Below are positions 23,467-35,934 of a stretch of 64,000 bases of DNA, one piece after another. Every line of letters begins with the position of its first letter. The stretch's first letter is position 1. Source of the DNA: Cephalopachus bancanus (lineage: Eukaryota > Chordata > Mammalia > Primates > Tarsiidae); the NCBI GenBank assembly GCA_027257055.1, contig JAPVLO010000182.1, positions 7,068,001 to 7,132,000 of the forward strand, in the 5' to 3' direction. The notes under the pieces are model-generated. The model searched no databases and was not told where the DNA came from. It was given only the letters and a program-made list of their open reading frames with translations. Made by a program: the position numbers and the translations under genes.

Positions 23467-24202
23467 AAAGAATAAAGATGAAAATTGTAAAGAAGGTATT
23501 TGTTGATTTCTTTAAATCACAAATTAGGGAAGTCAGTACAACTATATATCCCAAACAATTACACCTATTTAAAAAAATTATAATCCAAATAAAAAGCAAT
23601 ACATACTAGAAGTGATCAGAGCCAATCTCGTTGGATATAACTGTTTTAAGTACAAGTTCTGACTGCTCCAAAATGATCTACTCAGTACTTAATATCTTTC
23701 AGAGACTTGGTTCTTCATAATCCTAAGCAACACATACATATTCACATAAGAAAATAGTAAGCTAATTTCAGATTTTAAACTATTCTAAATTAAATGCTAT
23801 TTCAATTCATATTATAATTTAGATAAGTTATTGCAGTTCATACAATCCCCAAAAGATAAGAAAATCTAGCTACCAGGTATATTTCACTTACAGCATTAAA
23901 TGTATCCTAGAAAACAATCAGATTGGCTCTGATCACTTCTAATATGTATTGCTTTTTATTTGGATTATAATTTTTTTAAATAGGTGTAATTGTTTGGGAT
24001 ATATAGTTGTACTGACTTCCCTAATTTGTGATTTAAAGAAATCAACAATACCTTCTTTACAATTTTCATCTTTATTCTTTTTTTTGAAAGCAGAATTTAT
24101 TGAGAGGACAGAAGTTATTGCAGTTCATACAATCCCCAAAAGATAAGAAAATCTAGCTACCAGGTATATTTCACTTACAGCATTAAATGTATCCTAGAAA
24201 AC
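23434..24202. repeat. inverted copy plus exact 89-bp direct duplication
   Basis: 23434-23628 and 23920-24113 are inverted copies of each other (about 194 bp, nearly identical), including the end of the tiny retrocopy and its A tail. 23827-23915 and 24114-24202 are an exact 89-bp direct repeat, abutting the inverted arm with no gap at 24113/24114. The inserted block is 287 bp. Confidence 0.92.
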
Positions 24203-25714
24203 TGGGATTTGCTTAACAAATATTTCATTTTTTCCTGCTGATTTTCATCATAAAATCAGACAGGCAGGCCAGTACTCAGTGTTTTATGTTTCTGATAGGT
24301 AAAAGGCAATCCTAACAAAAAACTTTTAACATAAAAAGAGAGAGAGAGGGACTCTGGTTCCCATATGGTGACATAGAGGCAAGCTGGTTTTACTCCCTCA
24401 ACAGAAAACCAAAAACAAATATACAGTGCTGAGATTATCATCAGCAATATCCCAGAACTCAAATATGAGAATCACACAGTTTCAAGGGCCATGGAGAAGT
24501 GAAAAAAAACTCTAGGAAGATGGGAAAAGAACTGGTCTTCCACGTCTGTGATGCCTCTTCCCCCATTCTGCTCAACATCAAGCATGCAGAAAAGTTCCCC
24601 CCAATTCACAGTGTCTACACTAGAAAAAGGGAGACTGAAGTGGACAACCAGCTTCCCCACCATTTTAAATTCCTTGACAGGAGAGTGTCCCTGTCTTAAC
24701 CCACAGAGAGCATGGTGAATGCTGGAGGAGAAATATCCCTCAGATAGGCAGAGACAAAGGAGGGAGGTTGGACTACGGACTACCAACCCCAGCCCTGGAA
24801 ACTCACCCCAACCAAAGGAGGCACCAAACCAGAAGGGCTCTTCAGCAGCACCACACCAAAGAAGGTACGTTTTGCAATACCCCTGGGCAGGAACCACAGC
24901 CAGCCTTCCCACACTCCCAGGATATTCCATTTGGGACCGCCTGGCTTATGTTATCACTTAGAGCCAAAAAGGAGGCAGCAATCTAGCAGTTAAGACTCTC
25001 TATGCAAATATCCCCCCCCAAAAAAAGCCAGACTGAGAAGACCAGAATTTTTAAAATGATCCTTCATTTTATGCAAAGACATAGATGTACAAACAAGAAA
25101 AAACAGCACATAGGGAACCATGGACCTCCCCACATGAACAAAGCAAGGAACCAGTGACTGGTCTCAACGAGACAGCAATATGTGATCGATATTTCAAAAT
25201 AGCAGTTTTAAAGAGACCCTGTGATTCCCAAGATAACACAGAAAATCAATTCAGAAATCTATGCAAGAAATTTAATAAAGAGACTGAATTTTTTTAAAAA
25301 CCAGAAATTTTAGAACTGAGAAATACATTCGTTAAACTGAAAAATTTATTACAGGCCCCAACAGCAGGATAGACCAAGCCAGCAAAGTTATCTTTATATA
25401 TGAAGGAGACATAAAGTCTGTCCAGGACAGACAAAGACTGAGAGAATTCACCATCACCAGACTCATCTTACAAGAAATGCTAAAGCAGGTTCTTCAGTCT
25501 GAAAGGAAAACAAAACAAAACAACAACAACACAAAAACCCCACGAATCTGCAAAAAGAAAATAAAGGCATAAAACCTACAGGTAAAATTAAGTACATGGA
25601 CAGACCTAGAATATGCTAATATTGTGATTGTGGTGTGTAGTCCACCCATAATACTAGTATGAAGCCTGAAAGACAAGTCTATCAAAAGCAATAATACCTA
25701 TAGCAACCTGTTAA

Positions 25715-25862
25715 AAGATAGGTAATAAGGATTGGCAGTAGAGGGGAACTGTCAGGAGGGGCGTGGGGGAGTGGGATTGACAGTAGTGGTAATTTGCCTG
25801 GGGAAGGGGGAGCATAATGAACATTTGTATACCTAACCCTGAATTGTACTCTACATCTTTAA
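25715..25862 (+). mobile_element. young-type L1 3'UTR fragment nested in L1M
   Basis: aggattggcagtagagggg... through gggggagtgggattgacag to tttgtatacctaaccctgaattg parallels the 3'UTR of the L1 at 47170-47340, not the surrounding old L1. Severe 5' truncation; its target duplication was not resolved. Confidence 0.65.
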
Positions 25863-25888
25863 AGAGAGAGAGAGAGAGAGAGAGAGAG
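25863..25888. repeat. (GA)n microsatellite
   Basis: About 12 AG units directly after the nested L1 3' end. Confidence 0.95.
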
Positions 25889-25985
25889 TCAAAATGTGAA
25901 GAGATGGTGAAGTTAAAGTGTAGAATTTTTTGTTTCTATTCTTTGTGATCTAAGATAAATTGTCATCTCTTTAAAATGGCTTGTT

Positions 25986-26284
25986 AGGCCAGGTGCAGTG
26001 GCTCACACCTGTAATGCCAGCACTTTGAGAGGTAGAGGTGAGAGGACTGCTTGAGCCCAGGAGTTCAAAACCACTCTAGGCAACATAGTGAGACTTGGTC
26101 TCTGCAAAAAATAAAAACAGGCATGGCGGTGTGTGCCTGTAGTTCCAGCTACTCAGGAGGCTGAGGGGAAAGGATCACCTGAGCCCAGAAGGTAGAGGCT
26201 GCAGTGAAGCACGATCACACCACTGCACTTCACTCTGGGTGACAAAGTGAGTCCTCGGCTCAAAAATAAATAAATAAATAAAAT
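25986..26284 (+). mobile_element. Alu (AluJ-like)
   Basis: Older type, with gaggactgcttgagcccaggag and a tail of (AAAT)n. Confidence 0.9.
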
Positions 26285-26331
26285 AACTTGTTATATCCAT
26301 AAGATTTTTTAAAATTTGTTTTGTTGTTTTT

Positions 26332-26614
<283 letters not shown>

Positions 26615-27495
26615 ACTATAAGATTTTTTTTTAAGCCTCATGGTAAATACAACACAAAAACCTAAAATAGAGTCACTAAAAATAAAATGCAACAAAGTAA
26701 AACATACCACCAGAAAAAAATCACATAACCATGACCAAAATCAGTAAAAAAAAGGAACAGAAGAATTACAAAACAATCATAAAACAAGCCACAAAAAGGC
26801 AGTAGTAAGTCTTTATTTATCAATAACAACACTGAATGTAAATGGACTCAATTCTCTAATTTAAAGGCATAGAGTGGCTGATTAAAAAAAAACAACAAAC
26901 AAGACTCAACTATATACTGCCTATAAGAAACCCACTTTACTTATAAAGACACAAAAGACTGAAATTCAAGGGGTAGAAAAAGATATTCCATAGGACAGGA
27001 GTAGCTATACTTACAGAAGCTAAAATAAACTATAAATTAAAGACTATAAAAAGAGACAAAGAAGCTCACTAGATAATGATGAAGAGTCATTTTGGCAAGA
27101 GAATATAACGATTACAAATATCTATGCACCCAACACTAGAATTCACAAGTACATAAAGCAAACAGTAACAGATCTAAAGGGAGAGATACACTATACTACA
27201 ATAATAGCAGAGGACTTTAACACCTGATTCTCAGTACTGGACAGATCATCCAGACAGAAAGTCAGCAAAGAAACATAGAGTGAAACTACAACCCTAAACC
27301 TAATAGGCCTAACTGGCATTTGCAGGGCATTTCACCCAACTGCTACAGAATTCACATTCTTCTCATCAGTACATAAAATATTCTCCATAATAGACTATAC
27401 CATAGGCCACAAAACAAGCCTAAAAAAATCAAAAAAGTAGAAATTATATCAAATATCTTCTGATCACAAAGAACTAAAACTAAAAATCAGTAATA

Positions 27496-27778
27496 GCCGG
27501 GCTCAGTGGCTCAGCCTGTAATCCCACGCCTTTGGGAGGCTGAGGTGAGTGGACTGCCTGAGCCCGCGGGTTCAAGACCCGCCAGGGCAGGTGAGACCTC
27601 ACCTCTACAATAAAAATCAAAAAATTAACCGGGCGTGGTAGCGTGAGCCTGTAATTCCAGCTATTCGGAAGGCTGAGGTGGAAGGATTGCCGGAGCCCAG
27701 CAGGTCGAGGCTGCGGTGGCCGGGAGCGGCCACTGTACTCCAGTCTGGGCAACAGAGTAAGACTCCGACTCAAAAAAA
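27496..27778 (+). mobile_element. young strepsirrhine Alu with 14-bp TSD
   Basis: Duplication aaaaatcagtaata at 27482-27495 and 27779-27792. Carries gcgggttcaagacccgcc in the B-box region and the shortened ggcaggtgagacctc junction. Confidence 0.95.
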
Positions 27779-30222
27779 AAAAATCAGTAATAAGAGGAAC
27801 CTTGGAAACTACACAAACACATGAAAATTAAACAACATGCTCTGGAATAAAACACAGGGTCAGTTAAGATATAAGGAAACTTTTAAATTTCTTCAATCAA
27901 ATAAAAATGGAAATACAACATGTCAAAACCCATGGGACACAGCAAAAACAGTACTCCAAGGGAAGTTACAATAAGCACCCATGTTAAAAAAAAAAAAAAA
28001 AAAATAGAAAGACTTCAAATAAATAACCTAATGATGTACTTGAAGGAACCAGAAAGCAAAAACAAACCAAACCCAAAATTACTAGAAGGAAAGAAAGAAT
28101 AAAAATCCGAGCAAAAATGAATAAAATGTAGACAAAAACAACAATTTAGAGAATCAATGAAATAAAAAGTTGGTTTTCTGAAAAGATAACAAAATCAGCA
28201 AACCTTAGCTCAACTCCAGAAAAAAAGACCCAAATAAACAAAATCAGGAATGAAAAAGAAAACATAACAAGACCACAGAAATATAGACGAATCATTAGAG
28301 ACTATGATGAACAACTATAAGCCAACAAATTGGAAAACTTAGAAGAAATAGATAAATTCTTGGACACATAAAACCTATCATAATTGAACCATGAAAAAAA
28401 TAGAAAACCTCAACAAACTAGTAACATGTAACAAGACAGACACTGTAATCAAAAGTCTCCCATTAAAGAAAAGCTAGCGATCTGACGGCTTTACTGATGA
28501 ATTCCACCAAACATTTAAATGTAAATTAATACAAATTCTACTCAAATTCCTCAAAAAACACTAAAGAGGAGGGAATATTTCCAAACTCAGTCTACAAGGC
28601 CAGCATCACCCTGATCCCAAAACCAGACAAGGACACAACATCAGCAGAAAAGAAAACTACAGGCCAATATCACTGATGAACACAGATGCAAAAATCTTCA
28701 ACAAAATATTATCAAACTGAATTCAACAACACATTAAAAAGATCATGTACCATGTTCAATTAAGATTCATCCCAAGAGTGCAAAGATGGTTCAGCATACT
28801 CAAATCAATAAACATGACATAAAATATCGACAGAACCAAGAACAAAAACTATATAATTATTTCAAAAGATAACATAAAAGCTTTTGATAAAATTTAACAT
28901 CTCTTTATGATATAAACTCTCATCAAACTGAGTACAGAAGGAACGTGTCTCAAAATAAAAAAGGCTATATATGACAAAACCACAGCTAACATTATACTGA
29001 ATGGTGAAAAATTGAAGGCCTTTCCTTTAACATCTGGCACAAGACAAGGATGCCTACTTTCACCACTTTTATTCAATATAGTCCTGGAAGTCCTGGCCAG
29101 AGCAATTAGGCAAGAGAAGTAAAGGCATTCAAACTGGAAAGGAAGAGTCCAATTAGTCTTTTGCAAATGACACGATCTTAAACTTAGAAAAACCAAAAGA
29201 CTCCACCAAAAAGCTGTTGAATTGGATAAATCAATTCAGTAATGTTGCAGGATACAAAATCAACATACAAAAACCAGTAGCACTTATAAATACCAACAGC
29301 AAACAAGCTGAAAACGAAATCAAGAAAGTAATCCCATTCACAATAGCTACAAAGAACATAAAATACCTAGGAATCAACTCAACCAAAGACGTAAACGATC
29401 TCTACGCTGAAACTACCAAACACTGATGAAAGGAACTGAAGAGGTCCATAGTCCAGCCTCATAAATTGGAAGAAGTGTTATTGTTAAAACAACAATACTA
29501 TTCAAAGCAATCACAGATTCAATGCAATCCCTATCAAAATACCAATGACATTCGTTACAGGAATAGAAAAAAAATATATAAAATGTATATGGAACCACAA
29601 AAGATTCCAAATAGCCAAAGCAATATTGAGCAGAAGGAACAAAACTTGAGGCATCACACTATCTGACTTCAAATTTTACTACAAAGCTATAGTAACCAAA
29701 TCAGCAGGGTCCTAGCAGGAAAATAGACACATAGACCAATGAAGAAAATAAAGAACCCAGATATAAACCCATGCATTTATGGCCAACTCATTTTTGACAA
29801 GGTGCCAAGAATATACAATGGAAAAGGACAATCTCTTCAATAAATGATGCTGGGGAAACTGGATAACTGCATGCAAAAGAATGAAACTAGACTCTTCTCT
29901 CACACCATACACAAAAATCAAATCCTATGAAATTACTTAGAAGTAAACATTGGGGAAGCACTCCAGGACATTGATCTGGGCAAAGATTTTTTTATGTAAG
30001 ACCTCAAAAGCACAGGCAGCCAAAGCAAAAACAGACAAATGGGATTACATCAAGCTATAAAGCTCCACAGAACAAAGGGAATAATCAACAAAGTGACAAC
30101 CCACAGAAAGGGAGAAAATATTTGCAAACATCTGACAAAGGATTAATAATCAGAATACATAAAGAGCTCAAACAACTCAGGAGCCAAAAAAAAAAAAAAA
30201 GAATCCAATTTAAAAATAGGCA

Positions 30223-30507
30223 GCCGGGCACAGTGGCTCACACCTATAATCCCAGCACTTGGGGAGGCCAAGGTGAGAGGAGCCCACAGGTTCGAGACCA
30301 GCCTGGACAACTTGGCAAGACCTCATCTCTACAATAAATCAAAAAATTAGCTGGGTGTGGTGGCACATGCCTGTAGTTCCAGCTACTTGGAAGACTGAGG
30401 TGGAAGGATCACCTGAGCCCAGCAGGTCAAGGCTGTGGTGGCTGTGAATGTGCCACTGCACTCCAGCCTGGGTGACAGTGTGAGACTCCAACTCAAAAAA
30501 AAAAAAT
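30223..30507 (+). mobile_element. Alu with 11-bp TSD
   Basis: Inserted in L1M ORF2; duplication aaaaataggca at 30212-30222 and 30508-30518. Lacks attgcctga in the left monomer. Confidence 0.95.
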
Positions 30508-30676
30508 AAAAATAGGCAAAGATCTGAATAAACATTTCTTTAAAAAAGACATACAAAAGGCCAACAGGTATATTTTAAATGCTCAACATTACTATCCATA
30601 AGAGAAATGCACAAAAAGACATATATTGCATGTTCTCACACATATTTGGCAGCTAAAAAAAATTTTTTTTAAGTGG

Positions 30677-30973
30677 GCCAGGCTCAGTGGCTCAGCCTGT
30701 AATCCCAGCACTTTGGGAGGCTAAGGCAGATGGATTGCCTGAGCCCGTGGGTTCAAGACCAACCCCGGCAACTTGGTGAGACCTGTCTCTACAATAAATA
30801 AATAAAAAAATTAGCTAGGCATAGTAGCATGGCCTGTAGTTCCAGCTATTTGGAAGGCTGAGGTGGAAGGATTACGGAGCCCAGCAGGTCGATGCTGGGG
30901 TGGCCGTGAGCGTGGCACTGCTCTCCAGTCTGGGCGACCGGTTGAGACTCTGATTCAAAAAAAAAAAAAAAAA
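30677..30973 (+). mobile_element. Alu in L1M 3' region
   Basis: ggccaggctcagtggctcagcc to ttgagactctgattc and A run. Likely short duplication aagtg. Confidence 0.93.
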
Positions 30974-31239
30974 AAGTGAATCTTAATGAAGATAGAAAGT
31001 AGACTGATAGTTATCAGACCAAGAAGGATATGGGGGGTGAGAAATGAAAAGAAGTTGATCAAAGGGTACAAATATATACAGTTTTATAGAATAATCAAGA
31101 TCTAATATTCGATAGGACAGCAGAGTGACTATAATTTACAGTAATCTATAGTACATGTCAAAATAGCTAAAAGAGAATCATGTGAATGTTTCTAGCATAA
31201 ATAAAAAATATTTAAGGTGACATATATTCCAAATGCATC

Positions 31240-31498
31240 AATCCCAGTAATTTGGAAAGACAAAGCGAGATCATTTAAAGCCAGGAGTTTGAGACCAACC
31301 TGGGCAACATAGCAAGACCCTCCATGTCTACAAAACAAAAAAATTTAGCTGCGTGTGGCAACACAGGCCTGTAGTTCTAGGTACTGAGGAGGCTGAGGCA
31401 AAAGGATTGCTTGTGCCCAGGAGTTAAGGCTGCAGTGAGCTATGATCAGGCCACTACATTTTAGCCTGGGTGACAGAATGGAACTCCATGTATTAAAA
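31240..31498 (+). mobile_element. old diverged Alu
   Basis: Starts inside the left monomer (gcatcaatcccagtaatttgg); the remainder is AluJ-like. Confidence 0.8.
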
Positions 31499-31514
31499 AA
31501 ATATAAAAGTTGAA

Positions 31515-31794
31515 GCCAGGCTCGGTGGCTCAGCCTGTAATCCCGGGCTTTGGGAGGCTGAGGTGAGTGGATTGCCTGAGCCTGCGGGTTCGAGACCCGC
31601 CTGAGCAACTTGGCGAGACCTCATCTCTACAATAAATCAAAACGAGCCGGGCGTGGTAGCGCGCCTGTAGTTCTAGCTACTTGGAAGGCTGAGGCGGAAA
31701 GATCGCCGGAGCCCAGCAGGTCGAGGCTGCAGTGCACTCCAATCGGGGTGACAGAGTGAGACTCCAACTCAAAAATAAATAAATACATAAAAAA
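31515..31794 (+). mobile_element. strepsirrhine Alu with 12-bp TSD
   Basis: Duplication ataaaagttgaa at 31503-31514 and 31795-31806. B-box region 31584-31600 is GCGGGTTCGAGACCCGC. The right monomer has lost the ggccgggagcggcc part. Confidence 0.95.
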
Positions 31795-31939
31795 ATAAAA
31801 GTTGAAAGTAAAAAGGATCCAACGGCTTCAGATGAAAGACAATTTTCCTTAGTATACTGAGGGTTAATATGGCCAAACAAAGAGAGCATTCTCAACTCAA
31901 CACCCTCACTTCCAACCTTAAGACTTACCCACTTCAAGG

Positions 31940-32221
31940 CTGAGAGCAGGAGGCTCATACCTGCAAACCCAGCACTTTAGAAGGCCAAGGGAAGAGGATT
32001 GCTTGAGCCTAGAAGTTCGAAACCAGCTTGAGCAACATAACAAGACCATATCTCTACCAGAAAAATAAAAAATTAGCCAAGTGTGGTATCTATAGTCCCA
32101 GCTACTTGGGAGGCTGAGGCAAAAGGATCACCTGAGCCCAGAAGTCAAGGTTGTGACGAGCCATGATTGTGCCACTGCACTCCAGCCTGGGCGACAGAGA
32201 TCCTGATTTGAAAAACAAAGA
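31940..32221 (+). mobile_element. old Alu
   Basis: gctgagagcaggaggctcatacc to cgacagagatcctgatttg; diverged AluJ-like dimer. Confidence 0.85.
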
Positions 32222-32274
32222 AAAGACTTGCCCATTTCAATAAATAGCACCACTGTATACTGTACTACACAGAC

Positions 32275-33345
32275 AAAAAAACTAGGGTCATCCTTGACTC
32301 TTTCTTTGATACCCCTCAATCCATCAGTCAAGTTCTATTGGCAGTACCACCAATATATACCCTGAATCTGCACTGCCACCACCTAGATCCAAGCTATTAC
32401 CACAAGCAACAACATCCTATTTAGTCTATTTCCACTTTTGCATTCCTCTTGTCTATCTTCCACACGGATCATAAGTATCTCACTCTGAAAAACACTTTCT
32501 ATAAGCTTCCCATCACATTTAAAAAAATCCAAACGCTGCCAGGTGCGGTAGCTCACGCCTATAACCCCAGCACTTTAGGAGGCAGAGGCGAGAGGACTGC
32601 CTGAACCCAGGGGTTTGAGCCCAGCCTGGGCAACTTGGCGAGATCTCGTCTCTACAATATATCAAAAAATTAGCCGGGTGTGCTGACATGCACATGTAGT
32701 TCCAGTTACTTGGAAGGCTGAAGTGGAAGGATCTCCTGAGCCCAGCAGATCGAGGGTACTGTGGTTATGAGTGTGCCGCTGCACACCAGCCTGGGCAACA
32801 GAGTGAGACACCAACTCAAAAAAAAAAAAATCCAAACTCCTTCCTACAGCCCACCAGTGTCTAAGTGGTCTTGACCCCTGGTTACTCCTCCAGCGTTTCC
32901 TCTTATTACTCTGCCCCTTAGTTTACTGCTCCTCAGCCACACTGGCTTCCTTTCTGTCCTTGAACATAGTAAGCTTGCTGCCACTGCATGGTTGTTTGCA
33001 CTGGGAACACTCTAACAGCAGGTCCGCTTATGTCTTCCACCCCCTCATCCTTCACAACTTCACCCAAATGTCACTTCTTCAGGGAAGCCATCTCTGACTC
33101 CAGTTAAACAGCTCTTGCCATGTAACGTGCTATTTGCAGTTGACCAATAAATATCCTATTTTATCTTCTCCGTGTTTACCAATATTATCTAACTCATAAT
33201 GAAAATTATTTATGAATCATTTATTATCTATCTACTTCCTCTGCAATGTAATCTTCTTAAGAATAGAAACGATCTTATTCACCACTGCATTTCGACTACC
33301 AAAATACAGGGACTAGCGAGTACTAGTAGTCAGTAAATATTGGTA
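32275..33345 (-). mobile_element. long L2 LINE fragment
   Basis: ccaccacctagatccaagc, tctataagcttcccatcac and, after the Alu, tgctcctcagccacactgg, tcacccaaatgtcacttcttcagggaagccatctctgac, then ggactagcgagtactagtag and tcagtaaatattgg follow the complement of the L2 ORF2 end and 3'UTR. It is unusually long for an L2 remnant (about 780 bp without the Alu). Confidence 0.82.
32535..32823 (+). mobile_element. Alu in L2, 14-bp TSD
   Basis: Duplication aaaaaaatccaaac at 32521-32534 and 32824-32837. Confidence 0.95.
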
Positions 33346-34239
33346 ACTTAACTGACAAAAGATAATCCATGAAAATTACCATATAGTTCTTGCTGAGGAC
33401 AAGAAGAGAAGTGTATGAAGCAGCACATGACTTCCGCTCCCACATTTGACTCAGTATTTCTTATTGAATAAGGAATAGATTTGTCTATATATCAATCCAC
33501 TATTGTCATATAGCCTCAGACTCAAATTGACTATTAGATCAATATATTTAATCTGTAAGGGTCAAATGGGAAATTGCAAATTTGCAAAAACAGAATGATG
33601 TCTTTGCTCTCCTCCAAGTTCCTTTCCCAAAAGAAAAGTCTGTTTACAAATATCACGCAAATGAAAAGCTGCCAAATTTTGATGTCTTTCAACAGTCATG
33701 TTGGTTTAGTTTCATTAATAGGGAAAAAAAAGAAAGAAATATGCCTGAGAACAATGTAGGCGCTGGTCAGCCTCTTTCTCTTCCCCGACCCATGACTGCA
33801 CACTATCTAGCCAACTTTCAGCAAACACGACCCAGTAAGTGCAAGAAAGCTTGGAAAGTCTTTGCATGAATCAGCTCAAAAGCAAGACCACCTAGAGTTG
33901 TGCTCTATTGACTGTGAATGAGTAATGCTGTCTTTATTTTTAACATTTTCAACAAATTGGCTATTACAAATATTAAGGTATTTTAACTGAACTATATTGG
34001 TGTACTGAAAATATCATTTTTTCTCTTGAACCCCTGATGAAAAAGCAATGCAAAACAATGACCTTATCACACAAAAGATGACACATCAATCAAAACCTAT
34101 CAATGACACCAGAATTTTATGCTTCTGAAAATTAGCGAAACAAGAACTGATATAGGTATATAAAACTACTTACATACTTAAAAGCAAGGATAGGTGAAAC
34201 TTTTAACATCTTCAACCCAACTATCAATATTGCCTTGAA
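33346..34239. other. unique sequence with a 95-codon frame
   Basis: No repeat recognised. The plus frame 33582-33869 is open for 95 codons through a GC-richer patch (33750-33850), followed near its end by ccagtaagtg, a donor-like word. No protein family is recognised. Confidence 0.35.
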
Positions 34240-34497
34240 ATTTTTTTTTTTTTTTTGAGATGGAGTCTCAATCTTTCACCCAGGCTGAAGTACAGTGGCA
34301 CGCTCACAGTCACCTCAGCCTTCCAAGTAGCCAGAACTACAAGCGCATGCTACCATGCCTGGCTAATATTTAGATTTATTGTAGAGCTGAGGTCTTGCCA
34401 AGTTGCCCAGGCTGTTCTCGAACCTGTGGGCTCAGGCAATCCCTTCACCTCAGCCTCCCAAAGTGCTGGGATTACAGGTTTGAGCCACCGCTCATAG
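34240..34497 (-). mobile_element. Alu, internally deleted
   Basis: Inverted Alu with the gcagcctcgacctgctgggctc part missing between cacagtcacc and tcagccttccaag. Confidence 0.9.
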
Positions 34498-34666
34498 CCA
34501 AAATTTAAAATTACAAAAACAAATTTATTTTAGATGATGAAAACAATTTACTTTTTTTATCCTCACTTTTCAGTAAAAGCACACTTTAAAATGGGACCCA
34601 AAGGAACAAGGGTTGTGTCATCTGCATCTTTTTTGTTTAATACCATTAAAAATTTTAAAATCTATC

Positions 34667-34715
34667 CTGAATTGTACCCCACATATTTAAAATTAAAAAT
34701 TAAAAAAAATTTTTT
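34667..34715 (+). mobile_element. ultra-short L1 3'-end insertion (about 49 bp)
   Basis: ctgaattgtaccccacatat plus A-rich tail equals the last bases of the young L1. Flanks aatctatc at 34659-34666 and 34716-34723, extendable with mismatches. Confidence 0.65.
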
Positions 34716-34723
34716 AATCTATC

Positions 34724-35399
34724 ACAGAACAAAATCATTATCTATAAAATGCAGTGCCTGCATATCAAATTGTACTTTCTCTCTTGACTTAGATACATAA
34801 TTTAAACCAATTTCTGGGGCATAACCTTCATTAAATTCCTTCATTAGTTGACAAAAGAAAAGAATGTCCAGGTTCTTACTCAGGTTACATCCTCCTCGCT
34901 ATTCTCAGTCATTTGAAACTGTTTCTTCCCTTTCAACTCAGCTGCTAGGATAAACTCTGGTCCCTGAATTGCTACCCTTTTCCTAGAATTAACCTCTTTC
35001 TTGTCAAACTCTGGGTTCCAGAGCTACAGGAATTTTAAAGAAGAACAAAAACCAAAGAATATGAAGGTACTAATATCTTCATGTATATAGAGAAACAAAA
35101 GTAGAGTTTCTCAGCATCCCAAAACCACAACAGTTCAAGTTAAAAGGGTCATGGGCTTTGAAAACAAAAAGCAACTTTTAGGGATCATTCAGTCTACCTA
35201 CCTCATTTTACAAACAAGGAAACAGAAAGTACTGCATATCAAATAATTGACCAATTTACCAATTTCTTAAAATTCCATATTTTAGATGAGGAATATCAGT
35301 TGGACAATGAAAAAAACAGACATTTTACAACTTGTTTCAGAAGTTTATCCCTTATATTCAGCAAGTTTGGTTTGGAGTTTAATTTACATCCAGTGTAAG
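34724..35399. other. sequence without recognised repeat
   Basis: ctcattttacaaacaaggaaacag (about 35203-35226) may be a scrap of MIR. Otherwise nothing is recognised. Confidence 0.4.
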
Positions 35400-35930
35400 T
35401 CAAAGAAAAAAAAAATCCTAAAATTCATACGGAACCAAAAAACAGCCTGAATAGTCAAAGGAATGCTAAGCAGAAATTACAAAGCTGGAGGTATCACATT
35501 ACCTGACTCCAAATTATACTACAAGGCTATATTAGCCCAAACAGCAGGATAATGGTAGAAAAAAGACACAAAGATCAGTGGAACAGAATAGAGAACCCAG
35601 AAATAAAGCTACATATCTACAACCAACCACGCTTTGACAAAGTTGACAAAAACATACAATGGAAAAAGGATACTCTATTTAAAAAATAGTGCTGGGAAAA
35701 TTGAATAGTCATAGTCATGTGCAGAAGAATGAAATGGGCCCATATCTCTAGTCACATACAGAAATTAACTCAAGATGGATGGAAGGCTTCAATATAAGAC
35801 CTGAAACTAAGAAAATCCTAGAAGAAAATCTAGGAAAAACTCTTCCAGACATTGGCTTAAGCAAAGAATTTATGACTAAGATTTCAAAAGCAAATGTAAC
35901 AAAAACAAATGTAGACAAAAGCATGTCATT
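35400..35930 (+). pseudogene. L1 ORF2 fragment, sense
   Basis: cctaaaattcatacggaacca, acaaagctggaggtatcac, gatcagtggaacagaatagag, caatggaaaaaggatactc and tagaagaaaatctaggaa are L1 ORF2 C-terminal third. The 85-codon frame at 35779 is a remnant of it. Confidence 0.85.
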
Positions 35931-35934
35931 TATT

